Below are positions 26,907-36,088 of a stretch of DNA of 64,000 nt, in pieces. The notes beneath the pieces were generated by a model that saw only the letters and a program-made list of their open reading frames with translations, was not told the DNA's origin and made no database searches. The stretch lies in contig NZ_JADNRL010000009.1 of assembly GCF_015595025.1 (NCBI RefSeq), forward strand, positions 1 to 64,000, read 5' to 3'. Position numbers and translations under genes: made by a program. Numbering within the stretch: position 1 is the stretch's first letter; every line of letters begins with the position of its first letter. Source of the stretch: Halomonas sp. KAO (lineage in GTDB: Bacteria; Pseudomonadota; Gammaproteobacteria; Pseudomonadales; Halomonadaceae).

Positions 26907-27918
26907 AAGTAAATTTCACCTAAATAGAGATGTAACTCTTTTTGTTGGCAAGGTTTTTGTGAAGTATCATTTTAAGGATTTTACGCGTCCTCTAATAATC
27001 ACGTTCTCCCCCGATGGAGTAGGACTTCTTAGTAAAGAGAAGATTGCCTCTGGAGTATCACCTTGGGGTTTTAGTTATATAAAAAAAATTGGCTACAACG
27101 TTATATCATTTGCTGAGTTGGCTGAAAACAGATCTTACTATAGAGATAAAAGTTTTCGGGAGAGAATTTTTGATTTTTCCCGGTCCTTACCAGATTTTTC
27201 TGAAAGGATAGGCTATGGAGGAAGTATGGGGGGGTATGGGGTTTCTGCATATTCAAATGTTTTAGGTATTAGTCGGATGTTGCTATTTAATCCGATTTCA
27301 ACAAGAAATAGGGCCGTGGCCACTTGGGATTGGGAAAAGAAAAGGTCGCTTGATAGTTTTAAATTTGACTGGGGGGGCGACTATTCTGATGGCGCAGAAA
27401 GTAATGCATCAGGATTTGTGGTATATGATCCTCTATACCAATGTGATAAGCTGCACGCGATAAGGTATTCACGGCTCGTAAAACTTAAGTTTCCGGGGGT
27501 TGGTCATGGGGTAAGTGAGTTTTTAAATCAAATGGGAGAGCTTGACTGGCTCGTGAAAAGCTTTTTAAACAACGAGCTAGATTCACGTAATTTTTTTAAA
27601 AAAATTCGTAAGCGAAGAAGAATCGAAAGATACTATTCTTGGATGTTGAGTAATGAAAATGAATACTTGACTCCAAATAGGCGGAATGTGATAGAGAAGT
27701 TTAGAGACTTTTACTTTTCATCTCCTCGGAGAGGGATGAAAGGCTTTGTAAAGCTTTCTGTGAAAGATGTTGATGTGATTCGTGATGCTGCCTTGCTGAT
27801 TGAAAACTCAGACGCTGATCTTTCTCATCAGCTCCTTCTGGTAGCTAAGAAAGCTAGGCCGAATGGGGTTTTGATAAATAAGAAATTAAATCAGTATAAG
27901 ACTAAGTATGGTGTTTAG
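26896..27918 (+). CDS. Alpha/beta-hydrolase-like protein of an AT-rich acquired pair
   Basis: 340 residues from ATG 26896, overlapping the sulfotransferase 3' end by 11 bases; an earlier in-frame start at 26839 would overlap it by 68 bases and is less likely. It has a nucleophile elbow GYGGSMGGYGVSAY (G-x-S-x-G), a possible acid in YDPLYQCDK and a His in FPGVGHGVSEFL, the layout of serine hydrolases seen in capsule and glycan loci. A Lys/Arg-rich helical C-terminus follows (FFKKIRKRRRIERYY). AT-rich like its partner. It could be an esterase or deacetylase acting on the glycan; no substrate is visible. Confidence 0.65.
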   Translation: MRNESKFHLNRDVTLFVGKVFVKYHFKDFTRPLIITFSPDGVGLLSKEKIASGVSPWGFSYIKKIGYNVISFAELAENRSYYRDKSFRERIFDFSRSLPDFSERIGYGGSMGGYGVSAYSNVLGISRMLLFNPISTRNRAVATWDWEKKRSLDSFKFDWGGDYSDGAESNASGFVVYDPLYQCDKLHAIRYSRLVKLKFPGVGHGVSEFLNQMGELDWLVKSFLNNELDSRNFFKKIRKRRRIERYYSWMLSNENEYLTPNRRNVIEKFRDFYFSSPRRGMKGFVKLSVKDVDVIRDAALLIENSDADLSHQLLLVAKKARPNGVLINKKLNQYKTKYGV

Positions 27919-28146
27919 TTTGTTTATAATTTCACTCGCTTAAAGGCTCTGGTTGTTTTGTCTGCTAGGCCCTATCTGACAGCGTAGTTGTCACCCAAAC
28001 GGATTGAGAAGTGATCATCGTGCGTTACCCCCCCAGCGCGGAAGGAAGCCATCCTCAAGCAGATGGCACCGCTCACGATCATGACCATCCATGCGTTTTC
28101 CCAGATTGCAGAATAAAGATCCTCCATTGCCAGCCCCAATGTCCGG

Positions 28147-28692
28147 GTGACCGAGACAGGGTTGCAGGTCGTGCAGATGGAGCGCAATACGCGCTCCGAT
28201 ACTTCTAACGAGCTTTCTCGGGACAAGTCAGAAATTCATAATATCCAAGAGCGCCTACATGTGGTTAAAGATCGTATTCAAGAAGCCACCATTCGGTTTC
28301 CTGTCGATGGCATTGATGGTCTACACAATGGGGGCATTCGTCTGAATGATGTGCTGATGGAAGAGGTTCCCAAGAGTGCCTCCTTAGTGGTGGAGGCTCG
28401 AGTTTTGCCTTCTGATATAGATGTCATTGAGGTCGGTATGTTGGCAGATCCGCGCTTTCCTGGCTTTAAAGCTGCCAGTACTCCCATCCTCGAGGGGAAG
28501 CTAGTTGACCTGTCTCCGGATAGTTTTATCAACGAGAAGGATGGAGCGTCGTTCTATCGAGCCAAGCTCGTCGCCGATGAAGCGTCGCTCAGAGAGCAGC
28601 TTGGGAGCTTCAGCCTGATTCCCGGTAGCCGGTGGAATTGGCCATCAAGACCGGGGCTCGCGTCCTGATGCAGTATCTTGCCAAGCCGGCAT
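28147..28692 (+). pseudogene. HlyD-family (type I secretion membrane fusion) C-terminal remnant
   Basis: The translation NIQERLHVVKDRIQEATIRF PVDG.. followed by LVVEARVLPSDIDVIEVGML, TPILEGKLVDLSPDSF and a frameshifted VELAIKTGARVLMQYLAKP reproduces the C-terminal order of PrtE/HlyD-type adaptors (APVDG, LVVEARV.P.DID, LEG.V..VS.D, MPVEV.IKTGAR..L.YL.KP). The N-terminal helix and coiled coil are absent, the biotinyl-like hairpin is degraded, and a frameshift lies near 28630. The gap 27919-28949 contains nothing else I can name. The secretion partner may once have exported the Hint-domain protein at 34538 (speculative). Confidence 0.75.
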
Positions 28693-28949
28693 TGAATGTA
28701 ATGTGCTTCGCACCTCTCTGCTCGAGCATTGAGGGTGAGCAAGTCACGCTGCCTCTTCAAAATCGATGCGTCAGAACGCCTGCTTTGTGGCAACATGGAT
28801 GGTTTTCTGGCAGCCAACACTGTCAGCTTGGGCTACTGTTTTCTCAGCGGCTGGAGTGAGATAGCAAGGTGTAATATCGATTGAGGATTGCAACGGCAGT
28901 GACCATTAGTGAATTTATGTAACTTTCCAACCCAGACAGAGTCGTTTTC

Positions 28950-29909
28950 TTGATATCTTTTGTGCATATTCCCAAAACAGCCGGCACCAGCTTTCGCCTC
29001 GGCGCCGAGCGCTGCTTCGGTAAAGAACAGATCGTCTACGACTATGGCAAGGACTCTCCCGCCACTACCCCCTTGACTGTTGACACCCTTTACGCAGAGC
29101 CTAAAGACTTCTGGAGTTTCAAAAGCCTTTGCGAGCGAAAAAGGGCTTCCATGGTGGGTGGACACGTTAATGCCAACCGATTCGTTTCGCTCTTCGGTGT
29201 TGATCAAACGCTGACCTTTTTACGAGAACCCCTGCAGCGCATGGCCTCCGAATATGCCCATTTCGTACGCCACTACGAATACAAGGGCAGCTTTCACGAT
29301 TTTTATTCTCGAACGATCATGCACAATCGCCAGAGCAAGATACTGCATGGTGTGGATGTGGAGGCGATCGGCTTCGTGGGGCTGACGGAGCGCTACGCGG
29401 AGAGCTTGGAAGTGCTTAATGCGCGTTACGCAATTGATATCCCACAGCGCGAGGATAATATCGGCAGGAAGCGCCTGGAGGCGAAGCATGAGATCTCCGC
29501 CGAGGATGTGGCCGAGTTCAAGCGCCTGAACAGGCGCGATATCCGACTCTATGACCAGGTAACCGAGCTGTTCGACCAGCGCTTCCGGTTGTTTCAGGAA
29601 GGCAAGTCCTGGGCCCATGCTCGACTGGTGGAGGTGAAGCCCCAGGGCATCGCCGGCTGGGCCTGGTGGGCAGGTGAGCATGATGAACCGGTAGCTGTGG
29701 AGGTATGGGTCAATGGCAAGCATCTGGAAACTATTGCCGCAGTGGAACTTCGCCCTGGTCTATGTCGCCTGCTACCGCCCCGGGGTGGTTATGTCGGCTT
29801 TCATCTACCGGTAAAACTGAAGCCCAGTGATAAGGTACAATGCCGTATTGCCAGCACCGGCCAGTGGTTTCCGTTGAAGCCGAGCCGGGTACCCAAGCCG
29901 GAAGCCTAA
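28950..29909 (+). CDS. Sulfotransferase (Sulfotransfer_2 type) with C-terminal beta domain
   Basis: 319 residues. The frame opens after TAA 28920-28922 and the only start near the domain is TTG 28950, so the start is a best guess. FVHIPKTAGTSFRLG is the PAPS 5'-phosphosulfate loop, and TFLREPLQRMASEYAHF the 3'-phosphate-binding segment, as in uronyl/heparan 2-O-sulfotransferase-like proteins. The last 85 residues (GIAGWAWWAGEHDEPVAVEV, then GFHLPVKL) resemble a beta-sandwich appended to glycosyltransferases in other bacteria. TAATG overlap with the next gene shows coupling. Second sulfotransferase of the locus, with normal GC content, unlike the first. Confidence 0.85.
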   Translation: MISFVHIPKTAGTSFRLGAERCFGKEQIVYDYGKDSPATTPLTVDTLYAEPKDFWSFKSLCERKRASMVGGHVNANRFVSLFGVDQTLTFLREPLQRMASEYAHFVRHYEYKGSFHDFYSRTIMHNRQSKILHGVDVEAIGFVGLTERYAESLEVLNARYAIDIPQREDNIGRKRLEAKHEISAEDVAEFKRLNRRDIRLYDQVTELFDQRFRLFQEGKSWAHARLVEVKPQGIAGWAWWAGEHDEPVAVEVWVNGKHLETIAAVELRPGLCRLLPPRGGYVGFHLPVKLKPSDKVQCRIASTGQWFPLKPSRVPKPEA

Positions 29910-32218
29910 TGAACGCACGGAATCGCGAACGTATTGACAAGGGTTCACGCTGGCTCGCCGGCTGGCTGAACGATACCCCGTTGGCTCGCTTGCCCCTGCC
30001 TAGGCTGCAACCCCGTCACCAGCTGCTACGGGTGGATGTCCAGGGGGCGGGGTATAAGTGGCAGGCCATAGGTGATGATCCCCAGTTTCTGCTGAGGCGT
30101 GGCTTACCGCTACCTGGCTGGCAGATGCTGGAAGTGGGCATGAAACATGACCAGCCCAGCGTAGCGGTAAAACTTTACATGGACACTGGTCAGGGCTTCA
30201 GCGAGGCCCAGAGTGTTTACCTGCCGCTGAAGAGTGGTCGAGTTAGCAAGCGTCTGTTCTACATTCCCCGCCGGCTTAGGGCCCTGCGTTTTGACCCCAT
30301 GGGGCATGAGGGACGCTTTACGATTACTCATCTGCGATTTGCCTGGCTGACACCATGGTTTGCCCATGATCGACTGGCCCAGCGCTTGGCCAATATGCAT
30401 CATGAATACCGCAGCCTGTCAAAGGCGGAGGTATTTCCAGCGCTTAAGCAACAGGCTCGTGCTGCTGGTCGCCGCTGGCGCGAGTTGGCGTTGGAGCATT
30501 ACGATGCCACCTTTGAGCGGCGGAGCACTCGGTATAGTTACACTCAATGGCTGAGCAAGCGGCGTCGGCTTTCGCCCGAGCATATTCGGCGTGTGATCGA
30601 CAAGTTGCCACGCAAACCGCTGATCTCGATCGTGATGCCAGTGTACAACCCGCGAATCGAATGGTTGCGAGAGTGCCTGGACTCCGTGCTGGCACAGCAC
30701 TATCCGCATTGGCAGCTGTGCATTGCCGACGATGCCTCGACCGAGCCCGAGGTGCGCGAGGTACTGTCCGAATATACCGCCCGGGACGGACGCATCCAGG
30801 TGGTGTGTCGCGAGGACAACGGCCATATCTGCGCGGCCAGCAACAGTGCGCTGCAGTTGGTGCGTGGAGACTTCGTTGCGCTTCTCGATCACGACGACCG
30901 TCTGTCGCCCTATGCGCTGTTTCATGTGGTAGAGGCACTGCATCGTCATCCCGATGCCGGATTGCTCTACAGCGATGAGGACAAGCTCAATGAGGCGGGG
31001 GAGCGCTTCGACCCACACTTCAAGCCGCAGTGGAACCCCGACCTGCTGTTGGCACAGAACTATATCGGCCATTTTGCCGTGTATCGCACGGGATTGTTGC
31101 GTGAAGTGGAAGGCTTTCGCGAGGGCTTCGAGGGCAGCCAGGATCATGACCTGGTGCTACGTGTCAGCGAACGCTTGGCGGCCGAGCAGATCGTGCACAT
31201 TCCTCATGTGCTCTACCACTGGCGAGCCGGTGCCGGTTCCACGGCGCTGGATAGCCGCGAGAAGGATTACACGTCACAGGCCGGGCTCGCCGCGGTTCGC
31301 GATCATATTATTCAGCGGGTACCCGAAGCCAGCGTCGAGATGGGCCAGTACCCCAATACCTATCGGGTGCGCTGGCCGCTGCCTCGGCGGGTGCCGCTGG
31401 TGAGCCTGTTGATTCCCACCCGGGACCGGGTGGAGATCCTCAAACCTTGCGTGGATGCCATTCTCGAGCGTACCGACTACTCCCGCTTCGAAGTGCTGAT
31501 CCTGGATAACCAGAGCAGCTGCACGGCCACGCTGGACTATATGCGCGACGTATCGGCCAGGGACGCGCGGGTACGGGTACTGCGCTGGAATGAGCCCTTC
31601 AACTATTCGGCGATCAACAACTACGGTGCGCTGTATGCCCGCGGCGATATCCTGGGGCTGGTCAACAATGATATCGAGCCACTCAACAGCGAATGGCTAT
31701 GTGAGATGGTGCGCCAGGTGTGCCGCCCGGAGATCGGCTGCGTGGGGGCCAAGCTCTACTATCCCAACGATACCCTGCAACACGCCGGAGTGATCTTGGG
31801 TATCGGCGGCGTGGCGGGGCACGCCCACAAGTACTTTGATCGCAACTCACCTGGTTACTTCACGCGCCTGCATCTGGCCCATAACCTGTCGGCCGTCACC
31901 GGTGCTTGCCTGCTGGTGCGCAAGGCGGTATTCGAGGAGGTGGGTGGGCTCAACGAGGAGCATCTTGCCATCGCCTTCAACGATGTGGACCTGTGTCTGA
32001 AGGTGCGTGAGGCGGGCTATCGTAATCTGTGGACCCCCTATGCCGAGCTCTACCACCATGAGTCGGTATCGCGCGGCGCGGACGATAGCTCAGCCAAGCG
32101 TGCTCGGGCCAATGGTGAGGCAGACTATATGCGCCGCACCTGGGGCAAGACGCTGGACAGTGATCCGGCCTATAACCCCAATCTTACGCTGGTGCATGAA
32201 GATTTTTCGCTGCGGTGA
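29909..32218 (+). CDS. Glycosyltransferase with two GT2 domains
   Basis: 769 residues from ATG 29909 (overlapping the stop before it). An N-terminal region of about 220 residues is helical or beta and lacks known motifs. Domain one: SIVMPVYNPRIEWLRECLDS, IADDAS, LLDHDDRLSP, SDEDK. Domain two: SLLIPTRDRVEILKPCVDAI, LILDNQS, LVNNDIEPL, GAKLYYP, FNDVDLC. This double GT-A layout is common in O-antigen and EPS loci, where each domain adds a different sugar, often rhamnose. Its TGATG junction with the next small gene shows one transcript. Confidence 0.9.
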   Translation: MNARNRERIDKGSRWLAGWLNDTPLARLPLPRLQPRHQLLRVDVQGAGYKWQAIGDDPQFLLRRGLPLPGWQMLEVGMKHDQPSVAVKLYMDTGQGFSEAQSVYLPLKSGRVSKRLFYIPRRLRALRFDPMGHEGRFTITHLRFAWLTPWFAHDRLAQRLANMHHEYRSLSKAEVFPALKQQARAAGRRWRELALEHYDATFERRSTRYSYTQWLSKRRRLSPEHIRRVIDKLPRKPLISIVMPVYNPRIEWLRECLDSVLAQHYPHWQLCIADDASTEPEVREVLSEYTARDGRIQVVCREDNGHICAASNSALQLVRGDFVALLDHDDRLSPYALFHVVEALHRHPDAGLLYSDEDKLNEAGERFDPHFKPQWNPDLLLAQNYIGHFAVYRTGLLREVEGFREGFEGSQDHDLVLRVSERLAAEQIVHIPHVLYHWRAGAGSTALDSREKDYTSQAGLAAVRDHIIQRVPEASVEMGQYPNTYRVRWPLPRRVPLVSLLIPTRDRVEILKPCVDAILERTDYSRFEVLILDNQSSCTATLDYMRDVSARDARVRVLRWNEPFNYSAINNYGALYARGDILGLVNNDIEPLNSEWLCEMVRQVCRPEIGCVGAKLYYPNDTLQHAGVILGIGGVAGHAHKYFDRNSPGYFTRLHLAHNLSAVTGACLLVRKAVFEEVGGLNEEHLAIAFNDVDLCLKVREAGYRNLWTPYAELYHHESVSRGADDSSAKRARANGEADYMRRTWGKTLDSDPAYNPNLTLVHEDFSLR

Positions 32219-32523
32219 TGGGCGTGCTTAACGCCACCCACCTCGAGCATTTGGTGATCGCCATGGGGCTGCAGGTGGTGCTATGGCCAATACTGGGCTG
32301 GCGCGCGGCGGGATGTTCCATCGTGGCCGTGTTTCTGGGGCGTGAAATCTCCCAGCATGAGGCCAGAGGCGGCGGCGCGAACGCAGTGGACTGGTATTAT
32401 GGCTTGGTGAACCATTGGAACTCTGACTCGCTGCTGGATGTGTTCTCTGCGTTGCTTGGGGTGTTGATCGTGACCGTTGTGGTAGGGAGTGTGTTGCACC
32501 TGCGTGGCCAGGAGAGGGCATGA
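32218..32523 (+). CDS. Small membrane protein of unknown function
   Basis: 101 residues from ATG 32218, overlapping the preceding stop. Two or three hydrophobic stretches (HLVIAMGLQVVLWPILGW, GCSIVAVFLG, LLGVLIVTVVVGSVL) with a polar middle (REISQHEARGGG, NHWNSDSLLD). No family recognised. Translational coupling to the double-GT2 gene argues that it is expressed. Confidence 0.6.
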   Translation: MGVLNATHLEHLVIAMGLQVVLWPILGWRAAGCSIVAVFLGREISQHEARGGGANAVDWYYGLVNHWNSDSLLDVFSALLGVLIVTVVVGSVLHLRGQERA

Positions 32524-32568
32524 TACACTTCCATGCTAAGACGCACTGATTGTTGTTAAACGATGGGG

Positions 32569-32706
32569 TTGGTGTTAAACGATGGGGGCGCGACTGACCG
32601 AGAGTGTTGACCTTCTCGAGTTGGTCACGCCCCTCTTGCGTTCTTAAGGCCGTGATAGGGGCCGGCTGGATGTGCGGGGGGCGGGCATAGCGGTTGGCGC
32701 GCCGGG
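32569..32706 (+). pseudogene. Decayed duplicate of the start of the GT4-like gene at 33392
   Basis: GGTGTTAAACGATGGGGGCG, then CGACTGACCGAG.., CACGCCCCTCTTGCGTTCTT and GGCTGGATGTGCG align along about 138 bases with 33415-33555 (GGTGTTAAGTGATGGGGCGC, CAACCGACCGAG.., GCGCCCCTTCTGCGTTCTCA). Stops and indels destroy the frame. The PagL-like gene lies between the two copies. A short direct repeat GTTAAACGATGGG precedes it. Confidence 0.85.
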
Positions 32707-32773
32707 ACCCAATCGGTGCAGGAGCCTGATTTGTCGACTCTAATATAACAGGATAAACAATATGGGAAGTGAT

Positions 32774-33382
32774 ATGAAACTGGGAGTCTCTGCGTGTCTT
32801 GTGGCGCTGGCAATGCTGGCTGCAGGGCCGGCTTACTCCTGGTATGAGCCCGCCGATGAGTACCACGCTCCAGCCAACGGCTGGGCGGTTGGTGTGCACT
32901 CCGGCAGGGCCATCAAGGAAAGCCTGCGGACCGGTGAAGCGTTTCTGCCGACTGAGTGGGAGTTCAAGGACTACTATGTGACCAGCATTGGCTTGCGCAA
33001 GGAGGTGTGGCAGCTGTGGCGGCACTCTCGTATCTTCACTGAAATGAACGTGTCATGGATCAGTGGTGATGAAGAATATGCCGAGGCGTTTGTCACTCCC
33101 ACGATCACCTGGGATACCTTCCCCTGGGATCATGTGGTAGATACGACGGCAGCACTTGGGGTGGGGCTTTCTTATACCTCCAAGACGACTGAACTCGATG
33201 AAATAGATCAACGCTGGATGGCCTCCATGATCGTAGAGCTGGAGGTGCAGCCGGCGTCGTGGGATTCCTGGTCCATGTATACTCGCATTCACCATCGCTC
33301 CAATGCGGGGGGAGTATTTGGTGATGAGAATGATGCCAAGGGAAGCAACTTTCCCTCTCTTGGGCTTCGCTACCATTTCTAG
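32774..33382 (+). CDS. PagL-like outer-membrane beta-barrel (lipid A 3-O-deacylase family)
   Basis: About 202 residues from ATG 32774 (GGAAGTGAT as ribosome site); an ATG four codons earlier is possible. Signal peptide MKLGVSACLVALAMLAAGPA then YSWYEP. The mature part is rich in alternating aromatic residues and ends RYHF, as outer-membrane barrels do. The C-terminal RIHHRSNAGG carries the H-x-S-N-A-G pattern of PagL, whose His and Ser are catalytic. This suggests it removes an ester-linked acyl chain from lipid A in the outer membrane. The family call rests on motif and topology, not alignment. It was inserted between two copies of a glycosyltransferase 5' end. Confidence 0.7.
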   Translation: MKLGVSACLVALAMLAAGPAYSWYEPADEYHAPANGWAVGVHSGRAIKESLRTGEAFLPTEWEFKDYYVTSIGLRKEVWQLWRHSRIFTEMNVSWISGDEEYAEAFVTPTITWDTFPWDHVVDTTAALGVGLSYTSKTTELDEIDQRWMASMIVELEVQPASWDSWSMYTRIHHRSNAGGVFGDENDAKGSNFPSLGLRYHF

Positions 33383-33391
33383 GTCGTCCGA

Positions 33392-34414
33392 GTGATTAGC
33401 GAATCTCGCTGGCTGGTGTTAAGTGATGGGGCGCAACCGACCGAGGATATTTATTTTCTCGCGTCGGTCGCGCCCCTTCTGCGTTCTCAGGGCCACGCTG
33501 TGGGGCGGCTAGATGTGCGTGGCTGGCGGTGGCGGCTGGCGCGTTGGGTGTTGTCACGCCAGCTGGGGGCCAACCTGGTGCTGGCGCGTACCCTGCCCGA
33601 GCGCTCGCTGCGCTGGCTGGAGCGCGAACGAAGCCGGTTCGGCCGCATCCTCTATCTGGTCGACGATGACCTGGCGGCGGCGGGGAGCGACATGACCCTG
33701 CCGGACGCCTACCGAGGGCGCATGGCTCGGGCCGCCGCCCAGCAGCCCCGGCTCCTGGCGCTGGCCGATGAGGTAGTGGCCTGTAACCCCTCGCTGGCCG
33801 AGCCGCTGCGGGAGCGCCACGACAAGGTGCGGGTGATGACGCCGCCGCTTATCGCGCCACTGCCATCGCTTGAGCATGTCACGCAGGGCCCGTCGGTCGA
33901 GCGGCCGTGGTGCCTCGGCTTCCATGGCACCCGCGCGCACCTGGCCGATCTCGAACATATCGCTCCGGCCCTCGAGGCCCTGCAGACAGAGCGGGAAGAT
34001 ACCGAGCTCGAGCTGATGCTCGGCGAGCATGCGCCGCCGGCGTTGGCGAGTCTTCCCCGAACAAGCTGCCCGGCGCCGCTGGCCTGGCAGAAGTTCCGCG
34101 ACTATCAGGCCGAGCGGCGGGTGCATATCGGCCTGGCACCGCTACTCGAAACGCCGTTCAATCGCGGCAAGTCGTTTATCAAGTTCCTGGATATCGCGGC
34201 CATGGGCGGGGTAGGGGTCTATGCCAATCGCGCCCCCTATACCGAGATCCTCGAGCATGGCGTCAACGGTCTGTTGGTGGATGACGACTCCGGCGAGTGG
34301 CGGCGCTGTTTACACTGGCTGCTGGAACACCCGGGGGAGGCCCACCGGATGGCACATGCCGCCGCCGAGACGGCGCGGCGGCATGTGTTGCGAGAGCTTA
34401 ATATCGGCGATTAG
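33392..34414 (+). CDS. GT4-like glycosyltransferase
   Basis: 340 residues from GTG 33392, ten bases after the barrel gene. GT-B type signs: VVACNPSLAEPLRE (end of the N-terminal domain), WCLGFHGTRAHLADLEHIAP, HIGLAPLLETPFNRGKSFIKFLD-type segment (conserved K-x-K/F in family 4-like enzymes), MGGVGVYANRAPYTEIL and HGVNGLLVDDD. Cytoplasmic; donor and acceptor unknown. It ends the central polysaccharide block. The only visible terminator beyond it, at 34455, is oriented for the opposite strand but could stop both. Confidence 0.8.
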   Translation: MISESRWLVLSDGAQPTEDIYFLASVAPLLRSQGHAVGRLDVRGWRWRLARWVLSRQLGANLVLARTLPERSLRWLERERSRFGRILYLVDDDLAAAGSDMTLPDAYRGRMARAAAQQPRLLALADEVVACNPSLAEPLRERHDKVRVMTPPLIAPLPSLEHVTQGPSVERPWCLGFHGTRAHLADLEHIAPALEALQTEREDTELELMLGEHAPPALASLPRTSCPAPLAWQKFRDYQAERRVHIGLAPLLETPFNRGKSFIKFLDIAAMGGVGVYANRAPYTEILEHGVNGLLVDDDSGEWRRCLHWLLEHPGEAHRMAHAAAETARRHVLRELNIGD

Positions 34415-34454
34415 GTGCCACGGGATAGTGGTAGGGAGCGTCGGGTGGAGGCGT

Positions 34455-34494
34455 AAAAAAACCGGCCGGGCACGCGAGGCGTGTCCGGCCGGTT
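34455..34494 (-). terminator. Intrinsic terminator for the Hint-domain gene
   Basis: Read on the minus strand: AACCGGCCGGACACGCC, small loop, then CGTGCCCGGCCGGTTTTTTT; a strong GC stem followed by seven T. It lies about 45 bases after the Hint gene stop. The plus-strand reading lacks a long T run. Confidence 0.9.
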
Positions 34495-34537
34495 AATTCT
34501 GTCAGCTAACTTACACGGCTAAGGCCGAAATCTGGGC

Positions 34538-35788
34538 TTAGGCCGTCTTGGCGGCGTAAAGCGCATCCTCGATGTTCAGCTGCTGGCGAACGGAGAGCGG
34601 CAGCAGGCGACGCGAGGCGATGCGGTGGCGGGGCATCTCGACGATGCGGGTCTCGTTGCCGTAGAGCGCCACGTACTCGGCATAGTTGTCGAAGGCCTGA
34701 CGGTCGATATAGTCGACGTAGGTCTCGGCCGGAGTGCCGTTGGCGATGATCACCTCGTGGTTTTCGGTCTCCACGTGGTAGTAGGTGACGATGGCGGGCA
34801 GCTCCTGGCTCGGCACGAAACGAATGGTGTCGTGGTTGACCAGCACGCCGGCGTTGATCACCAGGTCATCGATGATCAGGCCATGGCCCGCGGTCAGGGT
34901 CAGGTCCTGGCTGGGGATGTTGTCACCCAGCGCGCCCTGGGAAACGCGTACCGCCTGGAACTTCTCACCTGCCGCCACGGGGCGCAGGCTCTGACGGCCG
35001 ATCCACTTCACGGCAACGGTCTCGCCGCTGGCGGTCAGGATGCTGTCGCCGATGGCCAGGGTCTCGACGGTGGTTTCACCCTCGGGGGTGGCGATCAGGG
35101 TGCCGGCGGCAAAGCAGACCGGCTCACCAGGGAAGGTGAAGCCTTCATTGGCGAGGTCGTTATTGATGTCGCTGTTGCTTCTGCCATTGACCCAGTCGTT
35201 ATACTCCTGCTGGGTCATATTGATCTTGGCGTTGACGCGTGTTTGGAGCGCACCCAAACCGCCGCCTTTTAGATGCAGGGCGCCGTCACGGTAGGCATCT
35301 GTAGCCAGCCCATCATCCAGTTCCCAGGTGTCACCGCCAGCCAGCTGAAACTGATCGCCGGCCTTGGCGCCGTTGACGTTGAAGTTAACGGTGCTGAGAA
35401 CACCCAGGTCCGGCTTGTCGTAAGTAAAGGTCCCCGGCTGTTCCCCGGTGAACTCGACGTTCAGAGCGTTCAGGCCGTCCAGCGCGCTGACCGTAGACGA
35501 CTCAAGATTCATGCTGCTGTTGCCATCGACCTTGAACGTTGTGTTGTTCAGAAGACCGACGTTGAGCAGGCCTTGATCGATATTCATCTCGCCGCCGTTG
35601 GTGGCGGTGAAAGTAGGCTGTGCACCGGTCTGAACGCCCGCGATGCTGTTAACGTCAGCTGCAACGCCGTCGACGATCAGCTCCGAGGAGCCCAGCGCGG
35701 TAATGTTGACGGTGTTGTTGTCGTCGGCATTTTGATCGTTGATTGTATGGGAGCTGTTTTCAAGCAGGTCCAAATCGAGTAAGGCCAT
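34538..35788 (-). CDS. Hint (hedgehog/intein) domain protein, probably secreted
   Basis: 416 residues, ATG 35788 with AGGGGAC eight bases upstream. The N-terminal 225 residues are Asn/Asp/Gly/Thr-rich and beta-solenoid-like (NITALGSSELIVDGVAAD, LDGLNALNVEFTG). The C-terminal part is a Hint_2-type domain (PF13403-like): CFAAGTLIATPEGE, IGDSILTASGETVAVKWIGR, LTLTAGHGLIID, HVETENHEVIIANG, ETYVD. Such proteins are usually exported without a cleaved signal by type I systems, and the Cys-containing start of the Hint domain may self-process. Monocistronic, with its own terminator; flanked by polysaccharide and sulfate genes. Role unknown, possibly adhesion. Confidence 0.8.
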   Translation of the reverse strand: MALLDLDLLENSSHTINDQNADDNNTVNITALGSSELIVDGVAADVNSIAGVQTGAQPTFTATNGGEMNIDQGLLNVGLLNNTTFKVDGNSSMNLESSTVSALDGLNALNVEFTGEQPGTFTYDKPDLGVLSTVNFNVNGAKAGDQFQLAGGDTWELDDGLATDAYRDGALHLKGGGLGALQTRVNAKINMTQQEYNDWVNGRSNSDINNDLANEGFTFPGEPVCFAAGTLIATPEGETTVETLAIGDSILTASGETVAVKWIGRQSLRPVAAGEKFQAVRVSQGALGDNIPSQDLTLTAGHGLIIDDLVINAGVLVNHDTIRFVPSQELPAIVTYYHVETENHEVIIANGTPAETYVDYIDRQAFDNYAEYVALYGNETRIVEMPRHRIASRRLLPLSVRQQLNIEDALYAAKTA

Positions 35789-35974
35789 TCTTCGTCCCCT
35801 GTCTTCGAATAATTGGAGTTAACCCAGCGATTCACGGCAAAGATCAAGGTGACTCTATATTAGAGTGTATGGCTGAATCAGTAAGATAAAGACTCGATTT
35901 ATGTAAGATTTTTCCTACAAGGAGTCTGCGCTTATAGGAGGGTAACGACGATGATTTCAAGATGGAGATGCTGC

Positions 35975-36079
35975 AATCGCGCGATAAATCGCGCTCCTAC
36001 GAAGGTGCCATGGAGATGTAGGAGCCGGATTTATCCGGCGATTAGGGCCAACCATCGCCCGATAAATTGGGCTCCTACG
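35975..36079. repeat. Three REP-like palindromes
   Basis: 35975-36000 (AATCGCGCGATAAATCGCGC..), inverted 36016-36043 (TGTAGGAGCCGGATTTATCC..) and 36053-36079 (CATCGCCCGATAAATTGGGC..). The rest of 35789-36088 is an AT-rich stretch (TATATTAGAGTGTATGG near 35856) that probably holds the Hint gene promoter. Confidence 0.93.
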
Positions 36080-36088
36080 TATGTTGGA

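Noticed and set aside
27972..28226. 84-codon minus-strand open frame in the HlyD remnant region
   Set aside because: No recognised motif, overlaps a plus-strand pseudogene and has no clear ribosome site.
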